Origin: an uncultured Nitrospirales bacterium | GTDB taxonomy: Bacteria; Nitrospirota; Nitrospiria; Nitrospirales; UBA8639 | DNA length: 64,000 nt | Assembly (NCBI GenBank): GCA_951812745.1 | Contig: OX638327.1 | Coordinates: forward strand, 1,291,914 to 1,355,913 | Direction of reading: 5' to 3' | Part shown: positions 8,373 through 17,718 of the stretch, in pieces | Numbering within the stretch: the first letter of the stretch is position 1 | Layout: the number at the start of each line of letters is the position of its first letter | Notes under the pieces: generated by a model | Seen by the model: the letters and a program-made list of their open reading frames with translations, nothing else | The model's database searches: none | What the model was told of the DNA's origin: nothing | Made by a program: the position numbers and the translations under genes

Positions 8373-11300
8373 GTGAGAAAAGGACTGATCGCGTACTTCG
8401 CCGGAAATCCCGTCGCCGCCAACCTGCTCATGCTGTTGTTGATCGTCGGCGGATTGCTGGCCGGCTCTCGACTCGCCGTCCAGCTTTTCCCCGAACTCGA
8501 TCTCCGAACAGTCAGCGTCACGGTGCAATCTCCCGGCTCGTCGCCGACAGAGGTGCAGGAAGATATCACCCGTCGCGTCGAGGAAAGCGTGATCGGGCTT
8601 CCGGGCGTGGATCGGGTCGTGAGCACCGCGACTGAAAACCTGGGCGAGATCGACGTGGAATTGGCCACCTTCGCGGATGCCGAGACCGTCCTGGACGACG
8701 TCCAGAACGCGGTGGACAGCATAGAGAATTTTCCGCCGGTCACCGCGGAACAACCGGAAGTGGAACTCAAGCGGACGGAACTGGAAGTCATGACGCTGGC
8801 CGTGTCGTCCTCAGTGGTGTCCGAGAATACATTGCGTCTTGCCGCGGAAGACCTGCGCGACAAACTGCTGGAGTTGCCGGCCGTCTCTCACGCGACGTTG
8901 TTCGGCACGCGTGACCGTGAAATCGCCATCGAGTTGAGCGAGGAGGAGTTGCGCCGCAACAACCTCTCCATCGCGCAAATGACCAAGGCAATACGGCGGG
9001 CATCCCTCAATCTGACGTTCGGTGAATTGCGCACGGCCGGCGGGAGCGTGATGCTGCATACGGTCGTCAAACGACACGTTGGCGAGGAATTCAAGGATAT
9101 TCCGCTGATCACGCATCTCGACGGCACGATCGTGACGCTCGGCGACGTGGCGGACGTTCGCGACCGGTTTGTCGACGAGGACGTCCGGACCGAGGTCGAC
9201 GGCGTGCCGGCCATCTTCGTTCGCATTGACGCGACCCAGCAACAATCGATTGTGGACATCGCCGACAACGTCAAGCGCTGGCTGGCGACCTACCAGCCTC
9301 TTCGGGACGTCACCGTCACCATATGGAATGACAAGGCGAAGCCCACCATTGACAGGATATCGAACATCGTGCGAAACGCGGTGATCGGGGCCATCCTGGT
9401 GTTCATCCTGCTGATGTTCGTCTTCGACCTGCGTGTGGCCACGTGGATCACCGTCGGCATTCCCTTGTCCTTTATCGGCTCCCTGATGTTTTTCGGTTCC
9501 GTGGACCTGACCCTGAACATGGTGACCCTGTTCGGTTTTTTCCTGATGGTCGGCCTAGTCGTGGATGACGCCGTGGTGGTGGGAGAAAGCATCGCCGCGG
9601 AACGTGAAAGCGGTAAAAGCGCGCTGGACGCCGCCATTGCCGGCGCAAAAGCCATGGTCGGCCCTATCACCATTGGGGCGGCCACGACGATGATCGCCTT
9701 CTTCCCGTTTTTCTTCATCACCCAGGGAAACTACCAGATTATGCAGGTGCTGCCGTATGTGGCGGTCTTCGTCCTCCTGGTCTCACTCATCGAGGCCTTT
9801 TTCATTCTACCCGCCCATCTGTCGCATGAGGGAAACTGGAGTCTGCCGCCGTTGAGCCACGTGAAGGACCGGGTGTGCGCCTGGCTGGAAGAGATTCGCG
9901 ACGACGTCGTCGTGCCGGCGGTGTCATGGGCCGTACGTCACGTGGCATTGACGCCGTTCTTCGGAGTGCTGATTGTGCTGGCCGGGCTGCTGCTGCTTCG
10001 CTCCGAAACCGTTCGGGTAATCGTCTTCGATGAAGCGATCAACGCCGGGGACAATGTGCAGGCCGACCTGTCCCTTCCAGTGGGGACGCCGTTCGAAGCC
10101 ACGCTCGCCACCGCCGAACGTTTCGTGAATGCCGCCCATGCCGTCAACAAACAGAGTGACGGGACGCCGGTCAATGCGGTCAGCATCGTCGTCGGCAACA
10201 TCGTAGCTCCGCGAACCAGCGAAGAAGGGGCGAACAGGAGCCACTTGGCGTCGGTCAGGGTCCATCTCAACGACCGGCCGGTCCGGACGACGTCGCCTCA
10301 GGAGATCGAACGGATGTGGCGCCGGAACATCGGTGACGTGTCGTATCTGCAGAACGTAGAATTTCATACCACGCGCGTCCGCGCCAAGCCCAACGTGGCC
10401 TATGCAATCAAACACGACGACCTGGACGTCCTGAAAAAGGCCACGGCTGAACTGAGAGCCTCAATAGCAACCATTCCCGGGATGTACGGAATCTCGGACA
10501 GTCTATCGCTCGGGAAACGGCACTTCGAAATTGAACTGACACCGGCCGGGAAGGCGGCAGGACTGACGCCGGCGGCGATAGGGGCACAGTTGCGCGCCAA
10601 TTTCCACGGCGCGGAGGTGCAGCGGATTCAGCGCGGCCACGAGGAAATCAAGGTGATGGTGCGGTACCCGCGGGAACGACGGCGAAGTTTGCGCGAACTG
10701 GCCGGTGAACGGATCACCCGGCCAAGTGTCGGACGCAACAGGCCGGGCGGCGGAGAGATTCCGTTGGCTATGGCGGCGCGTCTCACCGAAAAACGCAAAT
10801 TGGCAACGTTGACGCGGATTGACGGCAAGCAAACCGCCTTGCTCAACGCGCGTGCCGACGCGGCGGTGATCACCCCAATTCAGGCGAGACGGGCGATCAA
10901 TACGCAATTCATTCCCGGGCTGGTCGCAAAATACCCCGGTCTCAAGATTGAGGTCGATGGCGGTGCCCGGGACGAGAAAGCCCTGTTGAAAACATTGGGT
11001 CTACTGGTGCCTATAATCCTGCTGGCCATGTACGCCCTGATGGCCGCGTTCCTGCGCAGCTACTGGAAGCCCGTGATTGCGGTCGCAGGCATTCCCGTGG
11101 CGTTCAGTGGAGCGGTATTCAGTCACTGGATCCTCGGGTGGGACTTTACCGCCATGTCGCTCTTTGGCGTGATTGCCGTGGGCGGAGTCATCATGAATGA
11201 CGCATTGGTGCTGTTGGACCGTTACAATACGATTCGGCGGGATAACAGCGCGATTCCGGCGATTGCGGTTGCATCCGCGGCGGCCCGTCATCGTTTCCGG

Positions 11301-11486
11301 GCCGTGTTTCTGACCAGCCTGACCACGGTATTCGGCTTGTCGCCCTTGCTCTACGAACGTAGCGACCAGTTGGTCTTTCTGGTGCCCTTTGTCGTCAGCA
11401 TGCTGGGCGGCCTCGTCTTTTCGGGTCTGTTCGTCCTGTTTCTCTTGCCGACGTTGGTCATGATTGCCGAAGGCCGCCACGAATAG
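8373..11486 (+). CDS. RND efflux transporter (AcrB/HAE1-like)
   Basis: About 1037 residues with the standard RND layout: TM1 near the N terminus (NLLMLLLIVGGLLAGSRLAV), a first periplasmic loop, TM2-6 (about 335-480) including GLVVDDAVVVGES with the paired Asp of the proton relay, a second large loop, and a mirrored C-terminal membrane half ending GLVFSGLFVLFLLPTLV. Residues 720-820 are charged and slightly unusual. The start is one of two GTG codons (8367 or 8373); the second is chosen because GTGGAG lies just before it. Substrates could be drugs, lipids or the product of the neighbouring oxygenase and sulfotransferase genes. The adaptor gene directly upstream is its partner. Confidence 0.9.
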   Translation: MRKGLIAYFAGNPVAANLLMLLLIVGGLLAGSRLAVQLFPELDLRTVSVTVQSPGSSPTEVQEDITRRVEESVIGLPGVDRVVSTATENLGEIDVELATFADAETVLDDVQNAVDSIENFPPVTAEQPEVELKRTELEVMTLAVSSSVVSENTLRLAAEDLRDKLLELPAVSHATLFGTRDREIAIELSEEELRRNNLSIAQMTKAIRRASLNLTFGELRTAGGSVMLHTVVKRHVGEEFKDIPLITHLDGTIVTLGDVADVRDRFVDEDVRTEVDGVPAIFVRIDATQQQSIVDIADNVKRWLATYQPLRDVTVTIWNDKAKPTIDRISNIVRNAVIGAILVFILLMFVFDLRVATWITVGIPLSFIGSLMFFGSVDLTLNMVTLFGFFLMVGLVVDDAVVVGESIAAERESGKSALDAAIAGAKAMVGPITIGAATTMIAFFPFFFITQGNYQIMQVLPYVAVFVLLVSLIEAFFILPAHLSHEGNWSLPPLSHVKDRVCAWLEEIRDDVVVPAVSWAVRHVALTPFFGVLIVLAGLLLLRSETVRVIVFDEAINAGDNVQADLSLPVGTPFEATLATAERFVNAAHAVNKQSDGTPVNAVSIVVGNIVAPRTSEEGANRSHLASVRVHLNDRPVRTTSPQEIERMWRRNIGDVSYLQNVEFHTTRVRAKPNVAYAIKHDDLDVLKKATAELRASIATIPGMYGISDSLSLGKRHFEIELTPAGKAAGLTPAAIGAQLRANFHGAEVQRIQRGHEEIKVMVRYPRERRRSLRELAGERITRPSVGRNRPGGGEIPLAMAARLTEKRKLATLTRIDGKQTALLNARADAAVITPIQARRAINTQFIPGLVAKYPGLKIEVDGGARDEKALLKTLGLLVPIILLAMYALMAAFLRSYWKPVIAVAGIPVAFSGAVFSHWILGWDFTAMSLFGVIAVGGVIMNDALVLLDRYNTIRRDNSAIPAIAVASAAARHRFRAVFLTSLTTVFGLSPLLYERSDQLVFLVPFVVSMLGGLVFSGLFVLFLLPTLVMIAEGRHE

Positions 11487-11512
11487 CCACCGTCAGGTTC
11501 CATCTGCCCGTT

Positions 11513-11592
11513 GTTCACTCCCTCTCCACGCTGCGGAAGAGGGTTGGTGTGAGTTGCCTTTCAATCCGTCAACGAATGACTGAACACCTACA
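11513..11592. repeat. MITE relic with CCCTCTCC-type palindrome
   Basis: The right end, GTCAACGAATGACTGAACA followed by CCTACA (11567-11591), matches the right terminus of the intact MITE at 45476-45501. The left end, TTGTTCACT, is a rudiment of the other terminus. The inside is replaced by a CCCTCTCCACGC...GGAAGAGGG palindrome. The element is about 80 bp and is probably an internally deleted copy lying just 3' of the RND operon. Confidence 0.55.
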
Positions 11593-11617
11593 GGCATGAC
11601 AGCTTGCGACAAACAAA

Positions 11618-11977
11618 CTATTCGCTCTGAAACTGCCGGCGGAGCCTTTCGACGCGGCTCCGGTTCACGAAGAAGTCCCAGATGCCGTCCCGCGATGCCG
11701 AACGGACGTGAATGACACGGCCCGAGGGACAGAGACGGCACTCCAAGTCATCAATGTACCCGGCCCGGGTTCGGCAGGCCGCGTGGAGGTAGTCGTCCGT
11801 TGCGGTAATGATGTCGGTGCTGACTGCCTTGGAGACAAGGTTTTTCAGCCGGGCAAAAGCTGCGAGGGGATCGCCGGATACGGCGAACGGCTCGACCCGA
11901 TAAAGACTCCACGCCTCATTCAAACTGCTGACGCACCCGAATGGAAACCAAGGACAGGGCGACAGTGGTTCAGACAC
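11618..11977 (-). CDS. DUF1499 domain protein
   Basis: The 119 residues match DUF1499, a small family of unknown function. It has the start SEPLSPCPWFPFGCVSS, then DDYLHAACRTRAGYIDDLEC, then RVIHVRSASRDG and VNRSRVERLRRQF at the C terminus. The usual RVGYSDLGVNR segment is altered to RDGIWDFFVNR. There is no signal peptide or membrane segment. The gene stands alone on the minus strand between the RND genes and cysD. Nothing in the sequence connects it with either neighbour. Confidence 0.7.
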   Translation of the reverse strand: MSEPLSPCPWFPFGCVSSLNEAWSLYRVEPFAVSGDPLAAFARLKNLVSKAVSTDIITATDDYLHAACRTRAGYIDDLECRLCPSGRVIHVRSASRDGIWDFFVNRSRVERLRRQFQSE

Positions 11978-12008
11978 GGCATCGTTCTCTCAAGATGACA
12001 TTCCGGGT

Positions 12009-12028
12009 AAGGGCACGTGGAAACGTGC
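12009..12028. other. Perfect hairpin with GGAA loop
   Basis: GGGCACGT and ACGTGCCC form an 8-bp perfect stem closed by GGAA. No T-run follows on either strand, so it is not a standard terminator. It lies 32 nt upstream of the DUF1499 start (minus strand) and about 115 nt before cysD. It could be an operator or leader structure; no function can be assigned. Confidence 0.35.
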
Positions 12029-12143
12029 CCGGCGGCGTCCTGGAGCCGGCATAGTAACCGATACGAAAATTCAAAGTCGAGTCACAAGCCCTATGCCACT
12101 CTTTTCTAGACATTCGAAACCGGAAACGCCACAATAGCGCCCC

Positions 12144-13055
12144 ATGCCGAATCAGACAGGCCTCAGTCATCTCGACGAGCTTGAGGCGGAATCCATCCAC
12201 ATCATCCGCGAGGTCGCGGTCTCGTTCGCCAAGCCGGTCATGCTGTACTCGATCGGCAAGGACAGTTCGGTCATGTTGCGTCTGGCGCAGAAGGCCTTCC
12301 ATCCGGCACCGCCGCCGTTCCCCCTACTGCATGTGGATACCACCTGGAAGTTTCCCGAAATGTACGACTTCCGGGATCGCATGGCGCGCGAGACCGGCAT
12401 GGAACTCATCGTCCACGTCAACGAGGAGGGGCGCGCCCAGGGCATCGGCCCGTTCACCCATGGATCGGCGCTCCATACCGACGTGATGAAGACCCAAGCG
12501 TTGAAGCAGGCGATCGAGAAGTACGGCTTCGACGCGGCGCTCGCCGGAGCACGGCGCGACGAAGAAGCGTCGCGCGCCAAGGAACGGGTGTTCTCCCTGC
12601 GCACGCGGACCCATCGCTGGGACCCCAAGAACCAGCGCCCCGAACTCTGGCGCCTGTACAACCCCCACGTGAGCAACGGCGAGACCATGCGCGTGTTTCC
12701 GCTTTCCAACTGGACCGAACTGGACGTCTGGAACTATATCGACAGGGAACACATCCCCGTGGTCCCGCTGTATTTTGCCGCCCCGCGACCGGTGGTGCGC
12801 CGGGAGGGAACCCTGATCATGGTGGCGGACCAGCGCATGAAATTGGAACCCGGTGAAGAGCCGGAGACGAAGCAGGTGCGGTTCCGTACGCTGGGGTGCT
12901 ATCCGCTGACCGGTGGGGTCGAATCCGATGCCGACAGCGTGCCGGCGATCATCAGTGAAATGCTCTCCGCCACGGAGTCCGAGCGGCAGGGTCGCGTGAT
13001 CGACCGCGACGGGGAGGGGTCCATGGAGCGCAAGAAACAGGAAGGCTATTTTTGA
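12144..13055 (+). CDS. cysD: Sulfate adenylyltransferase subunit 2
   Basis: The 303-residue ATP sulfurylase small subunit contains the PP-loop-like [17 protein letters not shown] (about 36-52), [33 protein letters not shown] and the C-terminal [12 protein letters not shown], all diagnostic for CysD. It makes adenylyl sulfate (APS) from ATP and sulfate in complex with the GTPase CysN. Its stop codon overlaps the start of cysNC by one base (TGATG), so the two are co-translated. No sulfite or APS reductase is nearby. This points to sulfate activation for sulfation rather than only cysteine synthesis. A relic of its 5' end sits at 6556. Confidence 0.96.
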   Translation: MPNQTGLSHLDELEAESIHIIREVAVSFAKPVMLYSIGKDSSVMLRLAQKAFHPAPPPFPLLHVDTTWKFPEMYDFRDRMARETGMELIVHVNEEGRAQGIGPFTHGSALHTDVMKTQALKQAIEKYGFDAALAGARRDEEASRAKERVFSLRTRTHRWDPKNQRPELWRLYNPHVSNGETMRVFPLSNWTELDVWNYIDREHIPVVPLYFAAPRPVVRREGTLIMVADQRMKLEPGEEPETKQVRFRTLGCYPLTGGVESDADSVPAIISEMLSATESERQGRVIDRDGEGSMERKKQEGYF

Positions 13056-14956
13056 TGAGCCCGTCCGCGCCTTCTCAAGAGTTCCGCGCCTATGTCAATG
13101 CCCGGGAGAAACGGGACGTCCTGCGCTTCATCACCTGCGGCAGCGTGGACGACGGCAAGTCCACCCTGATCGGCCGCCTGCTCTACGAATCCAAACTCAT
13201 CTTCGAGGACCAGCTTGCCCGGGTCGAGGCCGACAGCAAGCGGCACGGCACCCTGGGCGGCGCGCTCGACCTGGCGTTGCTGGTCGACGGCCTCCAGGCG
13301 GAACGCGAGCAGGGCATCACGATCGACGTGGCCTATCGCACGTTCTCGACCGACAAACGTTCCTTCATCGTCGCCGACACACCGGGTCACGAGCAGTACA
13401 CGCGCAACATGGCGACCGGCGCGTCGACCGCCGATCTCGCAATTGTCCTCATCGACGCCCGCAAGGGCGTGATGCCGCAGACCCGCCGTCACACCACGAT
13501 CCTCTCCCTCCTCGGCATCCGTCACGTGCTCCTGGCGATCAACAAGATGGACCTCGTGTCGTGGTCCCATACCGTCCACGAAGGGATCGTAGGGGTCTAT
13601 CGTGACTTTGCGCGACAGCTCGACGTCACCGACGTTACCTGCATTCCGGTTTCGGCCTTGACCGGCGACAACGTGGTCGAACCATCCACCGTGATGAACT
13701 GGTATCACGGGCCGACGCTCCTCCAGGCCCTCGAATCGGCCGACGTGGCGACAAACCGCGGGAGCGCGCCGTTTCGCATGCCCGTGCAGTGGGTCAACCG
13801 CCCCGATGCCGGGTTCCGCGGGTTCGCGGGCACCATCGCATCGGGCCTCGTGCGTCCCGGCGATCCCGTCCTGATCTGTCCCGCGCAGAAGCCCTCGACC
13901 GTGAGTCGAATCGTGACCGCGGACGGCGATCTCACGTGCGCCAGACCCGGGCAGGCCGTCACGCTCACGCTGGCCGACGAAATCGACGTGAGCCGCGGGG
14001 ACGTGATCGCTTCGACCAACCAGCCTCCGGGCCAGAGCGACCAGTTCGCCTGTCACCTGATCTGGATGCACGAGAATGCGCTGCTGCCCAAGCGTCCCTA
14101 TCTCTTGAAGATCGGTACGTGCGTGGCGGGGGCCCAAATCACGGCCCTCAAATACACGCTCAACGTCGAGAGCCTGGAACGCGTGGCCGCCAAGACGCTT
14201 GAACTCAACGACATCGCCTACTGCAACATCAGTCTCGACCGGCAGATCGCCTTCGACGCCTACCGTGAACTCAGGGAGACGGGGGGCTTCATCCTGATCG
14301 ATCGCTACACCCATGAGACGGTGGGTGCCGGCATGATCGATTTCGCCTTGCGGCGGGCGTCCAACCTGACCCGTCAAAAGTTCACGGTCGACAAACCGAC
14401 ACGCTCGGCGCAGAAGAACCAGAAGGCCTGCGTCCTGTGGCTCACCGGTCTGTCGGGAGCGGGCAAGTCCACGACGGCCAACGCCGTGGAGCAGCGTCTC
14501 CATGCCCTGGGCCGGCACAGCTACGTCCTGGATGGCGACAACCTGCGCCACGGGCTGACCAAGGATCTCGGCTTCACCCCGGCCGACCGCGTCGAAAACG
14601 TGCGGCGCATCGCCGAGGTCGCCAAGTTATTCGTCGACGCAGGCTTGATCGTGCTCGTCTCGGTGATCTCACCCTTTCGGGATGAACGTGAGATGGCCCG
14701 CCGGATGATGGATGAAGGCGAGTTTATCGAGGTCTTCGTCGATGCGCCCCTGGAGGTCTGCGAGCAACGTGATCCCAAGGGGCTCTACAGGAAGGCCCGC
14801 GCCGGCGAGATCAAGAACTTCACCGGCATCGACAGCGCCTATGAACCGCCCGAGCAACCCGAGATCCTGTTGAAGACCGGCGAGCGTAGCGTGGACGACC
14901 TCGCGGACGAGATCATCGCGTATCTGCGATCACGGGTCGATCAGGCGGAGCCATAG
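13055..14956 (+). CDS. cysNC: Bifunctional sulfate adenylyltransferase GTPase / APS kinase
   Basis: This 633-residue fusion has an N-terminal CysN GTPase with [17 protein letters not shown] (G1), [12 protein letters not shown] (G3) and NKMD (G4), then elongation-factor-like barrels. From about residue 450 it has a CysC APS kinase with P-loop [22 protein letters not shown] and [18 protein letters not shown]. CysN stimulates APS formation; CysC phosphorylates APS to PAPS. PAPS is the donor for the sulfotransferases at 2714 and 5443. The ATG at 13055 is chosen over the in-frame TTG at 13052. Fused CysNC is common where PAPS is needed for sulfation. Confidence 0.96.
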   Translation: MSPSAPSQEFRAYVNAREKRDVLRFITCGSVDDGKSTLIGRLLYESKLIFEDQLARVEADSKRHGTLGGALDLALLVDGLQAEREQGITIDVAYRTFSTDKRSFIVADTPGHEQYTRNMATGASTADLAIVLIDARKGVMPQTRRHTTILSLLGIRHVLLAINKMDLVSWSHTVHEGIVGVYRDFARQLDVTDVTCIPVSALTGDNVVEPSTVMNWYHGPTLLQALESADVATNRGSAPFRMPVQWVNRPDAGFRGFAGTIASGLVRPGDPVLICPAQKPSTVSRIVTADGDLTCARPGQAVTLTLADEIDVSRGDVIASTNQPPGQSDQFACHLIWMHENALLPKRPYLLKIGTCVAGAQITALKYTLNVESLERVAAKTLELNDIAYCNISLDRQIAFDAYRELRETGGFILIDRYTHETVGAGMIDFALRRASNLTRQKFTVDKPTRSAQKNQKACVLWLTGLSGAGKSTTANAVEQRLHALGRHSYVLDGDNLRHGLTKDLGFTPADRVENVRRIAEVAKLFVDAGLIVLVSVISPFRDEREMARRMMDEGEFIEVFVDAPLEVCEQRDPKGLYRKARAGEIKNFTGIDSAYEPPEQPEILLKTGERSVDDLADEIIAYLRSRVDQAEP

Positions 14957-15112
14957 GTGCGACGATTCCCTCAACACGCTCCTGCCCCATCATGGCTTGA
15001 GCCTTTCATCTCCAGGATGTTGCCTCAACGTCTCGAATTCCAACGGGAGACACCTCATGCATGATCTTGCGTCACGAAACCCGGTATGGCACTATGACGA
15101 CCTTGGTCTATC

Positions 15113-15610
15113 ATGAGCGCACTTCCTGAATTTGTCGGTACGATTCACATTTTTTTCGGACCCTACCGGGGTAACCCGATTGGGTTGTATCTTCGACAAG
15201 AGGGTGACTCCTGCTCGATCGCTCCGACCATTTATCCGTGGAACCGGGTGGTGGGCGTGGGTGAAACCGCGAATAAGGCGGCAGCGGATTTCGATGCCAA
15301 ATGGAAAGAAGGTGAGTTAGCCGCGGAAATGTACTCCGGGCCCCATTGGGAAGGAGGGATTAAACCGGAAAAACCGAAACCCCCTCCGAAACCCGCGGTT
15401 CCCAAGCCGGAAGCGGCAACACCGACCCCCTCCCCGACTGAATCGACCCGGGTCTCGGCTTCTCCTCCTCCGACTGCGGCATCCGAACACGCCGGTGTCT
15501 CTACGGCCCCGGAACCGAATACCCCGCCGGCCCAGCCTACTCCTGCCCCAAATGGGCCGGCTCCTTCAGCGCACGTTTCTCTACCGAACCAAGAGCAGCC
15601 CGCTGACTAA
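15113..15610 (+). CDS. Hypothetical protein with Pro/Ala-rich tail
   Basis: I do not recognise this 165-residue protein. Residues 1-85 look like a compact mixed fold (TIHIFFGPYRGNPIGLYLRQ, then PTIYPWNRVVGVGETANKAA, then FDAKWKEGELAAEMYSGPHW). Residues 86-165 are a low-complexity Pro, Ala, Thr and Lys tail that is probably disordered. There is no signal peptide. No strong ribosome binding site is visible. The folded part reads like a real protein and the tail like an unstructured linker, so I think it is a real gene of unknown role. Confidence 0.6.
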   Translation: MSALPEFVGTIHIFFGPYRGNPIGLYLRQEGDSCSIAPTIYPWNRVVGVGETANKAAADFDAKWKEGELAAEMYSGPHWEGGIKPEKPKPPPKPAVPKPEAATPTPSPTESTRVSASPPPTAASEHAGVSTAPEPNTPPAQPTPAPNGPAPSAHVSLPNQEQPAD

Positions 15611-15621
15611 TTGTCCTCCCC

Positions 15622-15692
15622 GTGGGTGTTCCCTCATTCGCTGACGGCGTGGGGGATTGCCCACAAGAGGGAACCCGGAAAGACGGGCCTGC
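15622..15692 (-). repeat. MITE relic
   Basis: GTGTTCCCTCATTCGCTGAC, then GATTGCCCACAAGAGGGAAC, then CCGGAAAGACGGGCC follows the order TGTTCAGTCATTCGTTGACA ... GCTGCCCACAAGAGAGGAAC-GCGGAAAGAACGGCC of the intact element at 57250. Only one end (about 70 bp) survives and it carries many substitutions, so it is an old insertion between the hypothetical gene and holB. Confidence 0.6.
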
Positions 15693-15715
15693 CTCACCCT
15701 CCCCTTTCATGGTAT

Positions 15716-16732
15716 TCAGGCGGCGTCACGGTGAATCACGTGATGAACGCGAAACAGAAAATTTTCCAGGCATAATTGGAGATTCAAATTTTGTGCGGGC
15801 GCCTGCTCCAGGGTTTGCAAGGAGTCCAGGAGATCGACCATATCCGTCGGGGTGAGTGATTTCGCGATGCGTCGAAGCGTAGAGATTTGAGACTGATGTA
15901 AGAGGAGGTCGTGTTCAGCTCCGAGGATGATGAGCAGGAGATCACGAAGTCCATGGGAGAGCCAGTCGATTACGTCTGAGAATGGTTGGGCTTTCGAGAT
16001 CTCCTCGGCTCGTTGGAGAATGGCCGTGGGATGGCCGAGGGTGTCGGATTGCCATAATTGAAAAAACTGCTCGTGCTGCCGACGCAGTTCAGCAAGATCC
16101 GCGCGCATGGCCACGCCGATCCGGTTGCCGCACACCCGAGCAAGAAATCGGGCGTCTGCGATCTCCATGGCTTGCTTCAGGGCAAGAGCCCCTTCAAATT
16201 GCGTCGCCGTTGCGGGCGAGAATCGCAGCGCCAAACAGCGAGACCGGACGGTGGCCAACAGACGCAAGGGTTGACTGGTGATCAAGATAAAAAGACTGTG
16301 TTCAGGGGGATCTTCGAGCGTTTTCAAAAACGCATTGGCGGCATTGGTGGTGAGGTGATCGGCATCGTCGATGATACAGATTTTGCGGTCGCTCAGTAGC
16401 GGCCGGTATATCATGTGGCGTTCAATCGCGCGGACCTGATCGATTTTAATTTGTGGGTTGGCTTTTTCCTGCTCGGGTTGGATGCGCAAGACATCGGGAT
16501 AGGTTCCCGAGGCAATTTGTTCACAGGCTCGACATTGGCCGCAGGAGTCCGGCTGCGACGATGAGGGAGGGGTTTCGCAGGAGAGGGCTTGCGCAAACCG
16601 CAAAGCCATGAGGCGTTTGCCGATTCCCTCGTCTCCCGAAAAGAGGTAGGCATGGCCAATGGCCCGCTGAGCCAGCGCCGTCCGAATTTTCCGTTTCGGT
16701 CCTTCCTGACCGATGACGTCTGCAAAGAGCAT
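15716..16732 (-). CDS. holB: DNA polymerase III subunit delta'
   Basis: A clamp-loader AAA+ subunit of 338 residues. It has VIGQEGPKRKIRTALAQ, the degenerate P-loop LFSGDEGIGKRLMA, a zinc module with CGQCRAC, KICIIDDADHLTTNAANAFL as the Walker B region, and LFILITSQPLRLLATVRSRC with the SRC motif. It works with HolA and DnaX to load the sliding clamp. It lies 18 nt downstream of tmk on the same strand, the usual tmk-holB pairing. The C-terminal third is less conserved, as expected for delta'. Confidence 0.9.
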   Translation of the reverse strand: MLFADVIGQEGPKRKIRTALAQRAIGHAYLFSGDEGIGKRLMALRFAQALSCETPPSSSQPDSCGQCRACEQIASGTYPDVLRIQPEQEKANPQIKIDQVRAIERHMIYRPLLSDRKICIIDDADHLTTNAANAFLKTLEDPPEHSLFILITSQPLRLLATVRSRCLALRFSPATATQFEGALALKQAMEIADARFLARVCGNRIGVAMRADLAELRRQHEQFFQLWQSDTLGHPTAILQRAEEISKAQPFSDVIDWLSHGLRDLLLIILGAEHDLLLHQSQISTLRRIAKSLTPTDMVDLLDSLQTLEQAPAQNLNLQLCLENFLFRVHHVIHRDAA

Positions 16733-16750
16733 AGGAAGCCGTCGAACGTG

Positions 16751-17530
16751 TTACACCTGCTTTAACGCAAGGCGTCGCGTCTTCAGCCCTTCTTCGAGCA
16801 GGGGGGCGACCACTGTGATCAGTTGCCGGGAAATCGCTTGGGCCGATCGGCTGGCGTTAATGGTATGGATGCGTCGCCGCGGGTGTTTGGCCAAGCTCAG
16901 AAAGCCTTTTCGCACGCGTTGATGAAAGGCCGATGTTTCATGATCCAGGCGATTCGCGTCTGTGCTTTTTAATCGTCGTTTCAATCCTTGGGAGACGGGC
17001 AGATCAAACAAAAAGGTCAGGTCGGGGGTCAAGCCCTGCGCGGCCCAACGCGTGAGCGACCGCAGCTCGCGTAAGGACAATCCTCTGCCGAACCCCTGAT
17101 ACGCCAGCGTCGAGTCGGCAAACCGATCGCAGACGATAATAGCCCCTTGCTGTAACGCCGGCAGGAGCAGATTCGCCACGTGTTGGCTTCGGGCCGCGAG
17201 GATCAAGGCGACTTCGCATTCCGGAATGAGCGGATCGACGGCCTGAAGTTTGCGGGAGGGTCGGAGAAACACCTCTCGAATCTGTTCGGCGACCGGGGTG
17301 CCGCCGGGTTCCCGTGTTTCAACAACCCAAAATCCTTGGGACCGGAGGTATTGGGCGAGGGCATGGGCTTGGGTTGATTTGCCACTTCCTTCGATCCCCT
17401 CAAACGTGACGAAGAGGCCCTTCCGACGAGAACGTGTCGACCCGGCTGCTGGCCCTTGCGATTTCCTGTGTGCCACGGTGCATCGTAATCTACCCCATTG
17501 ATATTCGCAAGAAAAGGGGTTGCGGTCCAT
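16751..17530 (-). CDS. tmk: Thymidylate kinase (dTMP kinase)
   Basis: The catalytic domain starts with KGLFVTFEGIEGSGKSTQ (P-loop), followed by ETREPGGTPVAEQIREVF and IIVCDRFADSTLAYQGFGRG. It phosphorylates dTMP to dTDP. The family is about 205-215 residues, so the true start lies near the P-loop. The ATG at 17530 gives a 37-residue unrelated leader, and a GTG at 17476 a shorter one. Longer in-frame versions up to 17773 are implausible because that part is low complexity. No convincing ribosome binding site decides between them. It forms an operon with holB downstream. Confidence 0.88.
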   Translation of the reverse strand: MDRNPFSCEYQWGRLRCTVAHRKSQGPAAGSTRSRRKGLFVTFEGIEGSGKSTQAHALAQYLRSQGFWVVETREPGGTPVAEQIREVFLRPSRKLQAVDPLIPECEVALILAARSQHVANLLLPALQQGAIIVCDRFADSTLAYQGFGRGLSLRELRSLTRWAAQGLTPDLTFLFDLPVSQGLKRRLKSTDANRLDHETSAFHQRVRKGFLSLAKHPRRRIHTINASRSAQAISRQLITVVAPLLEEGLKTRRLALKQV

Positions 17531-17718
17531 ACCCCATGTTTGTAACATTCGGGCTGAGCCCGTTGAACCGCTCGTCCGTTGGGTTTTCATTGGTCGGCAT
17601 AGACGGGGGCGTGCAGCCCTGATGAGCCTTCTGGGGCCTCCGGCCTTGCCCAACGGCTCTTTTTGACCATCCTTCTGTGTGCCGTTCCTTAGGTTGGCCT
17701 GACGCTTTGGGGGGAAAC

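Noticed and set aside
12009-12028. Rho-independent terminator for the DUF1499 gene or the RND operon
   Set aside because: The hairpin has no T-run and lies upstream of the DUF1499 start, not downstream of a gene.
13046-14551. 501-residue minus-strand ORF opposite cysNC
   Set aside because: It is the shadow of a GC-rich coding sequence with clear CysN and CysC motifs on the plus strand.
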